Shown one piece after another: positions 12,347 to 23,184 of a DNA stretch of 64,000 nucleotides. A model generated the notes under the pieces. The model worked only from the letters and a program-made list of their open reading frames with translations, did no database searches and was not told the DNA's origin. The stretch covers positions 523,668,293 to 523,732,292 of the forward strand of contig CM042690.1 in the NCBI GenBank assembly GCA_023614405.1, read 5' to 3'. Both the position numbers and the translations under genes were made by a program. The DNA is from Avena insularis (lineage: Eukaryota; Streptophyta; Magnoliopsida; Poales; Poaceae). Each line of letters starts with the position of its first letter. Position 1 is the stretch's first letter.

Positions 12347-13722
12347 TGATACGTCCAAAATGTATCTACTTTCCCGAACACTTTTGCTATTGTTTTTCCT
12401 CTAAACTTGTGTGATTTGGACACAACTAACACGGACTAACGCTATTTTCAGCAGAATTACCTTGGTGTCTAATTTTTGTGCAGAAAATTAACTATGAGGA
12501 AAAATCCTAGAAAATATGCCAGAAATCCTATTTCACCAGAAGACTCACGAAGCCAGAAGACAAGACGGAGGATGGCCACGAGGGGCCCACACCACCGGCA
12601 CATGGGCAGGCAGGCCGCACTGGGGTGCTGTGGCCGCCTCGGTCACCCCCTAGGCCTCCCTCTTCGCCTATAAGTTGCCTCTTGACCTAAAAACTAGGGG
12701 GGTTCGATGTTTTTCCAGAAAGAGTTCCGCTGCACCGCCACCACCAGATTCCGTGATTCAGAACCAGAAACTCCGTTCTGGCACCTTGCCGGGACGGGGA
12801 ATTGGAGGAGATCATCACCATCGCTTCTCCATCGACCATCCATGATTCCCCCATCCATGAGGGAGTAATCCCCCGCTGTAGGCTATGGGGATGGTAGGGA
12901 TTGGATGAGATCTTTCATGTAATGGCATCAGATTGTTAGGGCATGGTGCCTAGTATCTATTATTAGTGCTTTTTGACTTTGTTGCAACTTGTTATGCTTA
13001 ATGCTTGTCACTAGGGCCCGAGTGCCATGATTTCAGATCTGAACATGTTATTGATTCATTATGATAGTATTGTCTATGGTCTTACCTACAAGTTGTATAC
13101 ACATATTGTTGTCTGGAACCAAAGGCCCCAAAGTGACAATAATCTGGATAACCGGAGGGAATGGCTTTGATGTGAGGATCACATGTGTTCACGGAGTGTT
13201 AATGCTTTGCTCCGGTGCTCTATTAAAAGGAGCACCTTAATTGCCAGTAGTTCCCTTGAGGCCCCACTACAAACTGGCTGGCAGGACAAAAGATGTTGTG
13301 CAAGTTCTCATTGCGAGCACGTATGACTATATATGGAACACATGCCTATGATTATTTAGTACTTAGATGCTTTATATTAGGTGTCTGCAAATGCCCTATG
13401 TCTTGATTGCCATATGAATTGTCTTGTCCATGCAACGCCCGTCCATCCATCCCTATGCCTACCCCGCTTTAATCCTACTATTTACTGCAATTGTTACTAC
13501 TGCCTTTACTTTTAGTACTGCTATTACTTTACTATTGATACTACAAAACTGTTGCTACTGATAAACTACTGTGAGCAAGATTGTTTCCAGGTGCAGCTGA
13601 ATTGACAACTCAGTTGTTAAGGCTTATAAATATTCTTTGGCTCCCCTCGTGTCGAATCAATAAATTGGGTTTCACTTCCCTCGAAAATAATGCGATAGAC
13701 CCCCTATACTTGTGGGTCATCA
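12347..13722 (+). repeat. 3' LTR of element I
   Basis: Starts TGATACGTCC after a purine tract and ends ...GGGTCATCA (1376 bases). A TATA-like TATAAG is at 12669-12674, after a GC-rich segment. The U3 beginning differs from the A/D and H/F LTRs beyond the first few bases. The right flank (13723) is CACTA sequence. Confidence 0.9.
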
Positions 13723-14227
13723 CATATCAGCAGAGAAATATAAGTAATTGTAGGCCTAGAACAACTAGAACAACAGCCACCTGTTTCCGATTACAAAGGG
13801 ACTAGATTGCGAGCAGCAGGGCGGGTTCGAATTCCTCGCTAGAAGCAGGAGGAGGGGAGGAGAGGGGGAAGGAGAGATGATGCAGGGATTTACCTAGGGA
13901 CGATGGACGACGGACAGTGAGGTGGCTGCTGGTGGCGGTGCCGAGCGAGGTGTGCACTATCCTTCACCTCCTGGTGCGGACGACGAGGTGTGCAATGCCC
14001 TTCTCCTCCTGCTATGGTCGGGCTCAATCCGGTGGCTCCTCCTCCTGTTGTGGACGGGCTCCAGCGGCTCCTCCTCCACGGGCTTGGCCGACGGCTCTCC
14101 TCCACGGGCTCTGGTGATGGCAAGAAGGATTAGGGTTGCGTGCAGCGAAGAGAGGTAGCTAGGGTTGCACGTGGGGGGAGAACTGGAGATGGATTTAGGG
14201 GAAGGTCGAACCGTCCATTATTTGGCT
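13723..14227 (-). other. GC-rich 5' leader of the second CACTA gene
   Basis: On the minus strand, bases about 14160 to 13890 are GC-rich and exon-like and end in a donor-like CCCTAG/GTAAAT at about 13893. The sequence beyond is pyrimidine-rich, as in an intron. I infer the first, probably untranslated exon of the gene whose ORF begins at 3222, with element I inserted in its intron. The ORFs readable here in both strands look like consequences of GC content. Confidence 0.4.
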
Positions 14228-14240
14228 AAGTGTAAAACTT

Positions 14241-14312
14241 CTGTGGCGCATTCCTTCAATATGTGCCATAGAATTTCCAACTTTTGTGGCGCATTCCTAA
14301 GATATGCGCCAC
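14241..14312. repeat. Two subterminal-type hairpins inside CACTA G
   Basis: Two adjacent imperfect inverted repeats of the form TTCTGTGGCGCAT...ATGTGCCATAGAA and TTTTGTGGCGCAT...ATGCGCCACAAAA. They have the sequence and size of the subterminal repeats at 18885-19325 but lie 5 kb inside, upstream of the second gene's leader. Confidence 0.75.
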
Positions 14313-14370
14313 AAAATCTTTGGACTTAGTCCAAAACAGCGCGGCGTTGTAGCTTGAAAAGAAACACATA

Positions 14371-14449
14371 CATAGCCTAGTGGTCTTGCTTGCCAGCTCT
14401 AAACCTGGGGCAACCAGGTTCGAATCCTGGTTGTCTTAGACTTTTTTTC
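14371..14449 (+). other. tRNA-related sequence with pol III boxes
   Basis: A perfect A box TAGCCTAGTGG (14373-14383) and a perfect B box GGTTCGAATCC (14418-14428) are 45 bases apart. The B box is the loop of a 5-bp stem (CCAGG/CCTGG), and a T7 run follows at about 14441-14447 as a pol III terminator. The acceptor ends do not pair, so this is not a functional tRNA gene. It is a tRNA pseudogene, SINE head or tRNA-derived transposon segment. No SINE body follows. Confidence 0.5.
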
Positions 14450-14715
14450 CTTTTTTAAAAAGTATTTTTAATTATGTTTAAAAGCAAGAACATACACATG
14501 CATATTTATTAAAAAAAGCAAGTACACATGCATATTTATTAAAAAAACCTCCCCGAATCATATATATGTGCTTGTCACACACAAATGTGAATTTGTATAC
14601 CCATATAAATATCACGATATATGTTTTAGTCTCTAACTAATTTATATTTGTGAGCACACATGTGAATTAATACACAAAGAAGTCACACGTCATCATGTGA
14701 TGTATCCGTTTTGAG
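14450..14715 (-). other. 3' flank of the CACTA transposase gene
   Basis: AT-rich, with a repeated aaaaaagcaagtacacatgcatatttatt motif at about 14480-14545. Nothing else recognised; it is downstream of the transposase stop on the minus strand. Confidence 0.35.
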
Positions 14716-17700
14716 CTAGTGTCTCCTCACAATCTGCTTGCCCTTTTTTATCGCGGTTGAATACTTTAGCCCGTGCACTTTGAGATTTCTTATCGTGAAT
14801 GGACAACCTTTAGTAGGTAGTGTGGTCTTCCTTCTTACTTTAGTAATAGTAGGCATCTCGAAGTACTTGTCGAATTCCTCTTCGATCTTCGGATCGCCGT
14901 TCTTGTCAAAGTCTTGCTCGTTGGTGGCTCCTTCCATTCTGATGCTCCTCCTCTTGCCCCTCCTAACTACAACACGGTTGGGCTTTGATGGGTCGGTAAT
15001 TAAAAAGCATTGATCAACTTGGCTAGCGAGTACCCAAGGATCATTTCTTGCGGAGGTGGTCTTCGTTGATTTGGCATCTGGTATAACAATTGTGGTGAAA
15101 TTTGGCCTTCTTTTTCCACGTTCTTGGCCCATCTAACATGAAACATCGGTACGATATCTCCACAGTAGTCGAGCTCCCATATCTCCTCGATCCTTCCATA
15201 AAATGTTTCCATGACAGTAGTCTTGTCATCGGCGAAGGATAACATAGTTACTCCTGAGTTTTGATATTTGCTATTCCTGTCCTTTTCCTTGGTGTAGAAT
15301 CTGTAACTGTTTATGTCGTATGACTGATAGGTCCTTAGGTTGTGCTGGGCCCTGTGACAAGGAGAATATGAGTTTTGATCTTCCGTAGAAGGCGTTTGTG
15401 GGGGATTGTCTAGTAGCCTTTTCTTGAACAAACTCGTGAAGTTGGAGTTGTGCTCTCTGGTTATATCTCCCTTCTTCCTCGACCGGCGCTGGTCGACGTA
15501 CTCCTGCTCGATTAAGCTGTTGTGCTCTTCCACCAAAGGGTCGACCAATTCAATGTGTTGTAGCGTGACTCGGTGTGCCCTGTCAAAGTTGGCGCGTCGA
15601 CCATCAATGCTGACATGCAGTGAGCGGTAGCCCTCGCGGTGACCATATCTAGCGAGCCTGCCGAGGTGCTTCTTGGTGGGTATTGCAACATCCTCGTTCT
15701 TGGTGGTTAGATAATTCTGGTAGAAGGAGATGCACTCGTAGATCAGAGAGCCCTTGGCTATGCTTCCATCTGGACAGGACCTGTTACGAACAAATCCTTT
15801 GATTATACTATTTAGCCTTTCAAATGGCATCATGTTGTGCAGGAATGTTGGCCCGAGCTGGATGATGTCATCCACGACATGTACAAGCAAATGCACCATG
15901 ATGTCGAAGAATGCGGATGGGAAGTAAATCTCGAGCTCGCATAGTATCACCATGATCTCTTCCTGTAGCATGTCGAGCTGTTTCACACCGATCGACTTCC
16001 TAGATATGACGTTGAAAAAGTTGCAGAGGCCAAACATCGTCTCACATACTTGCTCGGCCATTATCCCGCGGATCGCAATGAGGAGTATCTGCGTCATCGG
16101 CACGTGATAGTCGTGAGACTTCATACCGCTAAACCTCTTCTTCTCCACGTCCAAATATCTGCTTATCTTCTCCGAGTAACCGTGAGGAACTTTCACTCCT
16201 AGGAGGCACCTGAAAAACTACTCGATCTCCTCCTGACTCAGAGTGAAGCAGGCAATACAAAGCACCACCTCATTCTTCTTAACTCTTTTGCGGTGACCTT
16301 GAGTCCCTTCCGTCTGATCATCATCATCACTATCAGGGTACTGAAGGTCTTTCTTGATGCCAAGCAATTTAAGGTCCTTTCTTGCTTTCGGCCCATCCTT
16401 GTTCCTCTCTAGCATGTTTAGTAGAGTCCCAAGCAGACGCTCGGTAACGTTCTTCGTGATGTGCATTACATCGAGGCTATGGGGCGTGTGGAGGACCTTC
16501 CAGTACGGCACGTCCCAAAAAACAGACCTTGCTTTCCATACACCCAGCAGCGGCTTTGTCCTCAGTCTTTTTTCTTGGCACAGGGCAATCTACCCAATTA
16601 TTCAAAAGCTCCCTGATTTCTTCGCTGCTCCTCGGACGTGGGGCTCTTTCGAGCTCGTCTTTACCATTGAACAGGTCACCGTGTTTTCTCCACGGGTGAT
16701 CCATGTGGAGCCACTTTCCAGTACCTTGGAACATGGTTTTCGAAGACCTAGGATCCCTTGGTAGATGGAGATGTGGTGTCTCATCCATGCACTTGACACA
16801 TGCATTGTGACCATGGTTCACCTGGGCCGATACATATGCGTAACCAGGATAGTCCTGCACCGTCATGAGCAACGCGGCTCTCAGAGGGAAATATTCTTTA
16901 GTGTAGGCGTCTCCCACAACGTGGCTAACTCATCTCTCAACAGCCTGAGATACAGATGCATATCGATACATGGTTGTTTTGGCCCCTGAATAAGAATGCT
17001 CATGTGTGCGTACCTTTGCTTTGTGCACAGCCACGGGGGGAGTTTGTACGGTCATACAAACACGGGCCAGGTGCTATGCATGCTACTCTGGTTGCCAAAG
17101 GATTGAGTCCATCGGTGCTCATACCTAGCCTAACGTTCCTTGCATCACTCCTGAACTCTTCGAACTCGATGTCCAATGCATTCCACTAGATAGCGTCTGA
17201 AGGGTGTGTTAGGATCTTGCCCTTCTCCGGATCATTTTCGGGTTTCTCCCTTTCCGTGTGCCATTGCATGAGCTTTGCTTCCTTAGGATCTATGAAATAT
17301 CGCTACAGACGGGAGGGTGATAGGAAAGTACCATACCACTTTTCGAGGAACTTTCTTGTTCCCTCTCTTGTATCGTCCTTGGCCGCACATCGGACATGTG
17401 CTTCTCTCCGCGTACTCGTTCTGATAAAATGCGCAATCATTGATGCATGCGTGGTATTTAATGTGTGGTAGGTCAAGAGGGCACACGATTTTATTGGCCT
17501 CCTCGATACTTGTTGGCAATGTGTTCCCCTTAGTAAGTCGGTCGTGCCAGTATTCCATGTTCGTGTTGAAGCTCACGTCAGTCCATTTGTGTTCGGCCTT
17601 CATCTCCAGAGCCTTGAGCGTTACACTCAATCGTGTATCCTCGGGGAAACACCCAGGATACAATGGAGTCATCCCGTCTATCTCCATTTGCGCCAACTTG

Positions 17701-18200
17701 GCTTTTCTCTGGCTGCAGCTTTGGTGTTACTCGTCTCCTTGAGGAGCAGTTCTTAAACATGAGGGTCCTGCAAGGCCGAAGTTAGCAGCGTCTGTGTGTT
17801 CGCGTCTTCTCCTTCATGATGATCATGCCTGTCGGCATCTCCTTCTTCATGATGATCATGCCTGTTGACATCTCCTTCTTGATGATGATCATGCCCGCTG
17901 GCATCTACTTCTTCATGATGATCATGCCCGCCGGCATCTCCTTCGTCATGATGATCATGCTCGGGAGACTCTTCGTCTTCTCTCCCACCCACGTCTTCGT
18001 GACCACCATGTCCTGTCGGCGCCTCAATGAGGTCGCGCATGAAACCGCCTGAGCAGGTGACCATCCAATTGTCTAGAATCAGGGTCGATCCAGCGCTGGA
18101 GTTTGCATGTTTGACATGGACATCTTATCATGGTCTTGTTGTTCAGAATCATGTCCTCCTTTGCGTGTTTCTTGTACCTAGAAATTTGACCTTCGGTCAT
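14716..18200 (-). pseudogene. CACTA transposase (TNP2/TnpD type), broken
   Basis: Likely start ATG at 18200 (M-T-E-G-Q-I-S). The domain order on the minus strand is: a cysteine-containing transposase-associated domain (CPCQTCKLQRW) to about 18060; a His/Asp/Glu repeat (17982-17818); a TNP2 domain with the zinc-like CPMCGQGRYKRG block, the catalytic-type motif LGMSTDGLNP (about 17135-17105) and the motif MTVQDYPG with downstream CVKC (16870-16795); then the DUF4218-type block ISRKSIGVKQLD...MMPFERLN (16030-15810) and the DUF4216-type block SYDINSYRFYTKEKD (about 15330-15285). It ends at a TAG at 14716. At least five frameshifts or stops separate the pieces (near 18060, 17753, 17250-16920, 16210 and 15050). 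Encodes the cut-and-paste enzyme of G; inactive as read. Confidence 0.85.
17818..17982 (-). repeat. 33-bp tandem repeat coding an HDHHEEGDA-type peptide
   Basis: Five units with exact 33-base spacing (starts 17818, 17851, 17884, 17917, 17950) each contain gatgatcatgc. On the minus strand they encode 11-residue units like GHDHHEEGDAD between the transposase-associated domain and the TNP2 domain. The length keeps the frame. Histidine plus acidic content could bind metal, but that is speculation. Confidence 0.85.
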
Positions 18201-18884
18201 TGTGATGACCATGGTTGCCTGAGCGGTCACAATAGAGAGTAGGTTAGAACCACACCATATGCTAGCACACATGCATGCATGGTAGTCGGAAAAATTTGGC
18301 ATGACCTTTCCTAAAAGTAGGACATATGGGTAGTGCAAAAATTTGCCGAAATGGAAATGAATCAACATTTCGGCAAACATCCATGCACCACACCGGCCGG
18401 GACAACAACAAGCAAGCAACAAAAAACTTCCTCCCAATGCAAACATTCATGCACCACACAAGCTTCATGTATAAGCATCGTCTCGCCATGCATCGCACAC
18501 ACACCGGTGAGACAAGCTTCACCTACAAAACATGCATATTCATGGCCAAGTACTCACCTAGTAGATTCAATAATAGCGAGACGAGACCGTGCGATGAGAG
18601 AGTGTGGACAAATAGATCTACAAGTTGGTGGAGAGGAAATTAGTAAACAAATAGAGATGTAGGAGAGAAAAGTAAGGAAATTTTAGATCTACAAGTTGGA
18701 GGGAGGCTTCCCCTTACCAATCTATGAACTAAAGTAGGTTTAGTTACAAGAAAATGGAGAAACTATGGGAAAAATGCGGTGGGAGGGAGGAGGAAGACGA
18801 GCTGGATGTGTAGAAGGGAAGAAGAGATATGAAATGGGTGGTGGTGGATAGAGGGGGTGAGCTTGCCACCTTTTTGCACCACAG
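18201..18884 (-). promoter_or_regulatory. Leader of the CACTA transposase gene
   Basis: No coding domain. Minus-strand bases about 18372-18285 carry GATTCATTTCCATTTCGG followed by AAAGGTCATGCCAAATTTTT, nearly the same motif as in the leader of the second gene at 3350-3264. The preceding 500 bases are A/G-rich on the plus strand (pyrimidine-rich on the minus), consistent with a 5' UTR or leader intron. Confidence 0.5.
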
Positions 18885-19325
18885 AAGTTCAAATTTCGGT
18901 GGTGCATATTGCAGTTATGCGCCATAGAAATTCAAATTTCTATGGTGCATATTGCAATATGCGTCATAGAACAAGGCGGTGCACTTTCCGCGGTGGGACC
19001 CGCGTCAAATTTCTGTGGCGCATGTGTGGGTATCCGCCACAGAAACCAAACATTTCTGTGGCGCGTATTCACATATGCGCCACAGAAAGTGGGTCAAAAA
19101 GATTATATGGTGGGGCCCGCCTCCACTTTCTGTGGCGCATATGTCCATATACGCCATAGAAAGTTGGTCGCCCTACACCGGTTGGCGGGACCCACATAAT
19201 ATTTGTGGTGCATGTGTTCTAAAATGCGCCACATAATTGTGCAAGTTTCTGGGGTGCATTTTATGTAGTGCTCCACTAATATTTTTCTATGGCGCATGGT
19301 TTTGCATATGCGCCACAGCATAGCT
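18885..19325. repeat. Subterminal hairpin array of CACTA G
   Basis: At least six imperfect inverted repeats of about 36 bases, each of the form TTTCTGTGGCGCATAT...ATATGCGCCACAGAAA, spaced roughly 60 bases apart. In En/Spm elements such subterminal repeats bind the accessory protein TnpA; that role is inferred here. Confidence 0.8.
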
Positions 19326-19340
19326 TGTCTATCTATAGTT

Positions 19341-19355
19341 GTTTTCCTAGTAGTG
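19341..19355. repeat. Terminal inverted repeat of CACTA G, right end
   Basis: gttttcctagtagtg reads CACTACTAGGAAAAC on the other strand, a canonical CACTA terminus. The matching left TIR is not in the window. Confidence 0.8.
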
Positions 19356-19619
19356 TGCACTGCTCGCTTGGCCGTCGCGCTCGCTTTCGGGAGGGCGTGC
19401 TCCCACTTGTCGTGCCCAAAATTACTCGAGAGCTTCTCCTGTACATCCTAGTTTTGTTGACAAATTTTTTCTTATTCTTGATAGTGTTATCCTTCTTGTT
19501 TCTTTTCTTATTTTCCTCTGACTTCTCAACCTTCACTTTGTATATATTATCTGGCTGTTTGCAAAGTAAGAATGTAGAGAATATCATGTACTATTGAATG
19601 TTGAGAACCATATCCACAC

Positions 19620-21125
19620 ATGTAACAAAATGGACATAGTAGGTTATATAGATACCTTGAGATTCTTGGTTTTATGGATGCCTTGAGCTGCTTGGTTTTC
19701 TGGTGAATAAGAATGTTTGGTGGATTCCTTGAGCTGCTTGGTTTTCATTGGCTTTTCTTTTTCTAAATTTGATTTGGATTGCTTGCTACCTTCTGCAACA
19801 ACTTTGATACCTTCTGCAACAACTTCAACAGTCTTTGATTTGGATTGCTTACTTTCTAGCAGATCTTCCTCACATTTCTATTCACCCCTTCCTTTGCTTG
19901 TTGTACTGGTTGTTGTTCATGCAATGTTTGGTTATTTTGGGAACCTTGAAATAGAACCATCATCTGATTCATTTGATTCTTCTACTGCATCATCTCATCT
20001 TCCATCTTTTCACTCTACTCCATCAGAGTGTGCACCACCTACTTTAGTTGCATATTCTCTTTCTTGCTTTCTTCAAGTGTAGCTAGTGCATATGCAAGTT
20101 GCTCAGATCCTTTTCCACCAACAACTAGCCCAAACCCATGCCTTCTACTATTTTTTGGAAGACTTTGGAATATAAATCACCTTCATGTATGTCCTTACCA
20201 ACAAGTGCATGATTCTCTTAAAAATGTTGCTTTATTTATCAAAATATAATCATTCAAAGACATTATATATGACAAGATAATCATTCAGATACAATAATAA
20301 TTAGTTTTTCATTACTTACCATCTTATCAATATCAAATTCATTAACTAGTAGTTCCTTGTGTTGTATGCGTCATACAGAATAGCTCAGCTCTTCCTATTC
20401 TTTTACCTTCTTTTATTTCTTGACAAGACAACATGTGTTTATAAATTTTCAAAACTTCTATTATATTATTTGAGTTTCCTTGTGAAAATAAGAACATATT
20501 AGTGACAAAACTTACTGCTTTATCAAGTACCACAACTAAACTTCTAGAACCTATTGTATGAGTTGAATTTGCTTGTGCACTTATGGTTGCTTTATTCTGC
20601 TTACTCAAAGCCTGTATGCAGTACTATTCAGTATGATTACATATGCTTTCACCATGATGTAAATAACAATTCCCATTGTGTGGTAAATTTGAGTCTATGC
20701 AGCAATACCTTAGCTTTCGTACTGCACCATGTTTTACATAACCATTTCCACTATTTGGGTGGTATTCTCTGTTTACAGCCATTTTCAACATTGGTTTGCA
20801 GTGACAACTTTTTGTTGAAGAAACACACATTTAAAGTCTTTCCATTTCTTACTAGTTGATTTTAGTACCCATAACTTGAATGTATCATCAAAATGGGAAA
20901 ATGCATATCAAATGTGATTATAAAATTAATTAATTGCAAGTTAAGTTGCAACTGGAAATAATGGAAACCATGCATGTAAAATATGTCATTGTATACTTTA
21001 CCTTCACCGTAATCCAGAGTTTGCTTTCTCATGTTTTGGAACTTTGCTCCAATTTGTAGCTCCTAAGGAGATCTCCTTTCCTTTGACCAAACTTGCTACG
21101 AAGTTAGTTTGTTTGCATGATGTCA
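19620..21125 (-). pseudogene. PF03004-type plant transposase remnant outside CACTA G
   Basis: Minus-strand fragments in several frames: about 21110-21010 (VASLVKGKEISLGATNWSK), 20870-20340 (TIGSRSLVVVLDKAVSFV, then IGRAELFCMTHT), and 20200-19650 (HEGDLYSKVFQKIVEGMG, LVVGGKGSEQLAYALATLEE, then a Q/N/K-rich tail with a repeated VVAEG). This order matches the C-terminal half of Ptta/En/Spm accessory proteins as I know them, with probable introns near 20330-20260. It lies beyond the G terminus, so it is a separate, older CACTA remnant into which G inserted. Many frameshifts and stops. The 264 bases between 19356 and 19620 hold nothing I recognise. Confidence 0.55.
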
Positions 21126-21375
21126 AACCACATGGCTAACCGAGATGGTTTAACTCCATGGTAAGTTTATTGCTAGGATCAAAATCCTTTCAACACAGTG
21201 GGTCCTCTCACCCTCTTGTTATTTAATTCTGTCAGTTTGTAGAATGTAGGTAAACTAAGAGAATGTAAAATTAGCAAAATACTTATGTAAAGTTATTGAT
21301 TGTGTGCACAAACCTTCTACATTCGTTCATGTATTATCCTCTTTATTTGTTTCATTGTCAAAGCCAGCTACTGTT

Positions 21376-21528
21376 CTGTAACACCCTCGAATCGGTCGTA
21401 TGCAGATTTTAGCGATTCTGGCCAAACCTGTATAGAAACGATTCAAAGATGCCCACCAGGCACTTGCGTGCAGGTGAAAAACGAAGTAATACCATTACAC
21501 AATAGTTCACGATGGTATCCACAAGGAC

Positions 21529-21567
<39 letters not shown>

Positions 21568-22618
21568 ACATCGACTCAGTGAGTCAACAATACAGATATA
21601 CATTAGAAAGATCCAACTCACGTTGAAAACGATACAACATTCGAGTACATATAAGATGCAAATTGGACTAAGAGTCCTGAAAAATAACCGATGGCGTCCA
21701 TAACCCTATCCAGTCCAAGCCGAAAGGGTAACCTTGCTTACGTTGTCGAACTCATACCTGTCAAAACAAAAGGGGTGCCGACAAAGGGCAAAGGAAAAAT
21801 GGAGCAGTCAGTACTAAGACCAGTACACGACGAGTCTTAAAATTCTGCGACTCTCACGTACATATGTATCATGTCCTAGCGGCAGAAAAGTATGCACTAA
21901 AACAACCTATAGAGACACGATACAACTTACCACTATTAGAACGGGGTAAGAGAGACCTATTTGGAGCCAAACTGGTACTAACACAAAACAGAACCCATCC
22001 TGGAGTTTCCCCCTCGAGACCAAATGAGGAAGTCCTTTCGAGGAACTCACACAGTTGGCAGTTTTAGTTAACAATTCCATTGAAGTTTCAGCACTTACTA
22101 GTCAGATATAGATAGCACAAGACATCTTGATATCAACAGTTGTTGGCACTTTTAATTATCCATTCTGTTATAGTGGAGCTAATTACTAGTCTTTCCAAAG
22201 AGTCAAATTTATAACACTACTTTAGTTTTGGTTGTCAATGGTCAAGACACTGTGCTCCAAGTAGTCCATAACCGCAGACACAGCTTTTCGAAAAGATTTA
22301 CCCTGCAGGGGTGCACAAATAGCAACACACGCACGGTCAACCTCGGGAAAAACCAAATAAAAAACAACGAGGCATCAAAACAAAGCATTCACATGATTCA
22401 AAAATGATTTCCGGGAGCCACCCCACTAAGCTACCCGCAACGAAGTCGGCCGGGCTTCGAGACGGGCCCAGGGTTTATTGCGACGGCTGTAAACGACTGG
22501 GAACCCGAAAGTGTGACTAGGCTTATTGATACCGCCAAATATACACCAGAGAACTTGTTGAAGCTCACATCATCTCATCGTCCTATCCGGGAAGAAGCAA
22601 AGCACTAGTAAAAAACAT
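21376..22618 (-). mobile_element. X-related Gypsy LTR fragment, inverted
   Basis: Begins tgtaacaccctcgaat, a typical LTR edge, and contains about 200 bases (22130-22350) that match 60-250 of fragment X in inverted orientation, including ttaccctgcaggggtgcaca. No target duplication found. The right limit near 22618 is a guess from where recognisable sequence ends. No coding domain. Confidence 0.45.
21535..21565. repeat. (AT)n microsatellite
   Basis: A run of about 15 AT dinucleotides within the X-related fragment. The Tyr/Ile-rich ORFs on both strands here are products of this run. Confidence 0.95.
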
Positions 22619-23184
22619 CGGGTGCATATTTAGTACTACGGCAGAAAATCCGGCATATATATAATATGATGCATGACATGGATATTACGATGCAACATGG
22701 CATATGGATGCTAGTCGGTCATGTTTAAATGGACAACAAATATTACTAGCAATACAAGAATTTAAATGGCCACATTTACTTTATGTCTGCTTGCATAACA
22801 ATCTAAATCAGATATGATGCATGATGCAAAAGAACAACTGGATGGAATAATTAGATTCGTCTCATTTTCCTGAGCAAGATAGATATTACATGCGAGAATT
22901 GGATTTAGGATTTAAAAGTTAAGGACACAATAGTTTTGAATTACTCGCATAACCCCAGTTTAAAGTTGGTCAAATTTTATAATGATCAAAAGGTGAAACA
23001 AGTTATAGATTTGGAGTCCACATATTTTTCTAGGCCAAAATCATATTTTATTTGTTTTATTTGAAGCTGTAGTCCAAAAGTTATGGAAAAATTTATGTCA
23101 ATCATTTAATAAAAGCATTTGTTTAATGGACATTTTCTGGGTGTTCTAAATAGAAGCTCATGTGACATTTATAAATTCCTTCTA
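22619..23184. other. Unassigned AT-rich DNA
   Basis: No ORF, RNA or repeat edge recognised. Confidence 0.4.

Larger units (their letters stand above)
4457..13722 (+). mobile_element. Athila-type non-autonomous LTR retrotransposon I
   Basis: A 5' LTR remnant (4457-5301) and a complete 3' LTR (12347-13722, 1376 bases) bound an internal domain with a primer-binding site at 5313, gag plus protease (5391-8071), a long non-coding stretch, an intact ORF (8926-10038) and a 2.3 kb 3' non-coding module. No RT, RNase H or integrase is present: the gap between protease and the ORF (8072-8868) is too short and carries no such motif. About 530 bases of the 5' LTR are missing, so the left target copy is lost. 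The retained LTR parts differ at only a few percent of sites by eye. Confidence 0.85.
2469..19355 (-). mobile_element. Large CACTA (En/Spm) transposon G, left end missing, interrupted by element I
   Basis: The right terminus is TIR CACTACTAGGAAAAC (complement of 19341-19355), preceded by subterminal hairpin repeats at 18885-19325. On the minus strand follow a leader, a TNP2-type transposase pseudogene (18200 to 14716), two more subterminal-type hairpins (14241-14312), a GC-rich exon-like leader (about 14160-13880), and a PF03004-type ORF (3222 to 2469) cut by element A. Element I (4457-13722) lies between the second leader and its ORF. Because no left CACTA terminus is visible, I cannot exclude that two related CACTA elements are joined near 14240. 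The probable 3-base target copy on the right is TGC (19356-19358). Confidence 0.75.

Noticed and set aside
13890..14158. Three overlapping ORFs in the GC-rich leader of the second CACTA gene
   Set aside because: All three frames are open because of GC content; splice-donor position and context favour an untranslated exon.
18885..19325. Possible CRISPR-like or miRNA array
   Set aside because: The repeats are diverged inverted repeats next to a CACTA terminus; subterminal transposase-binding repeats explain them.
21409..21703. Tyr/Ile-rich ORFs on both strands
   Set aside because: They are translations of the (AT)n microsatellite.
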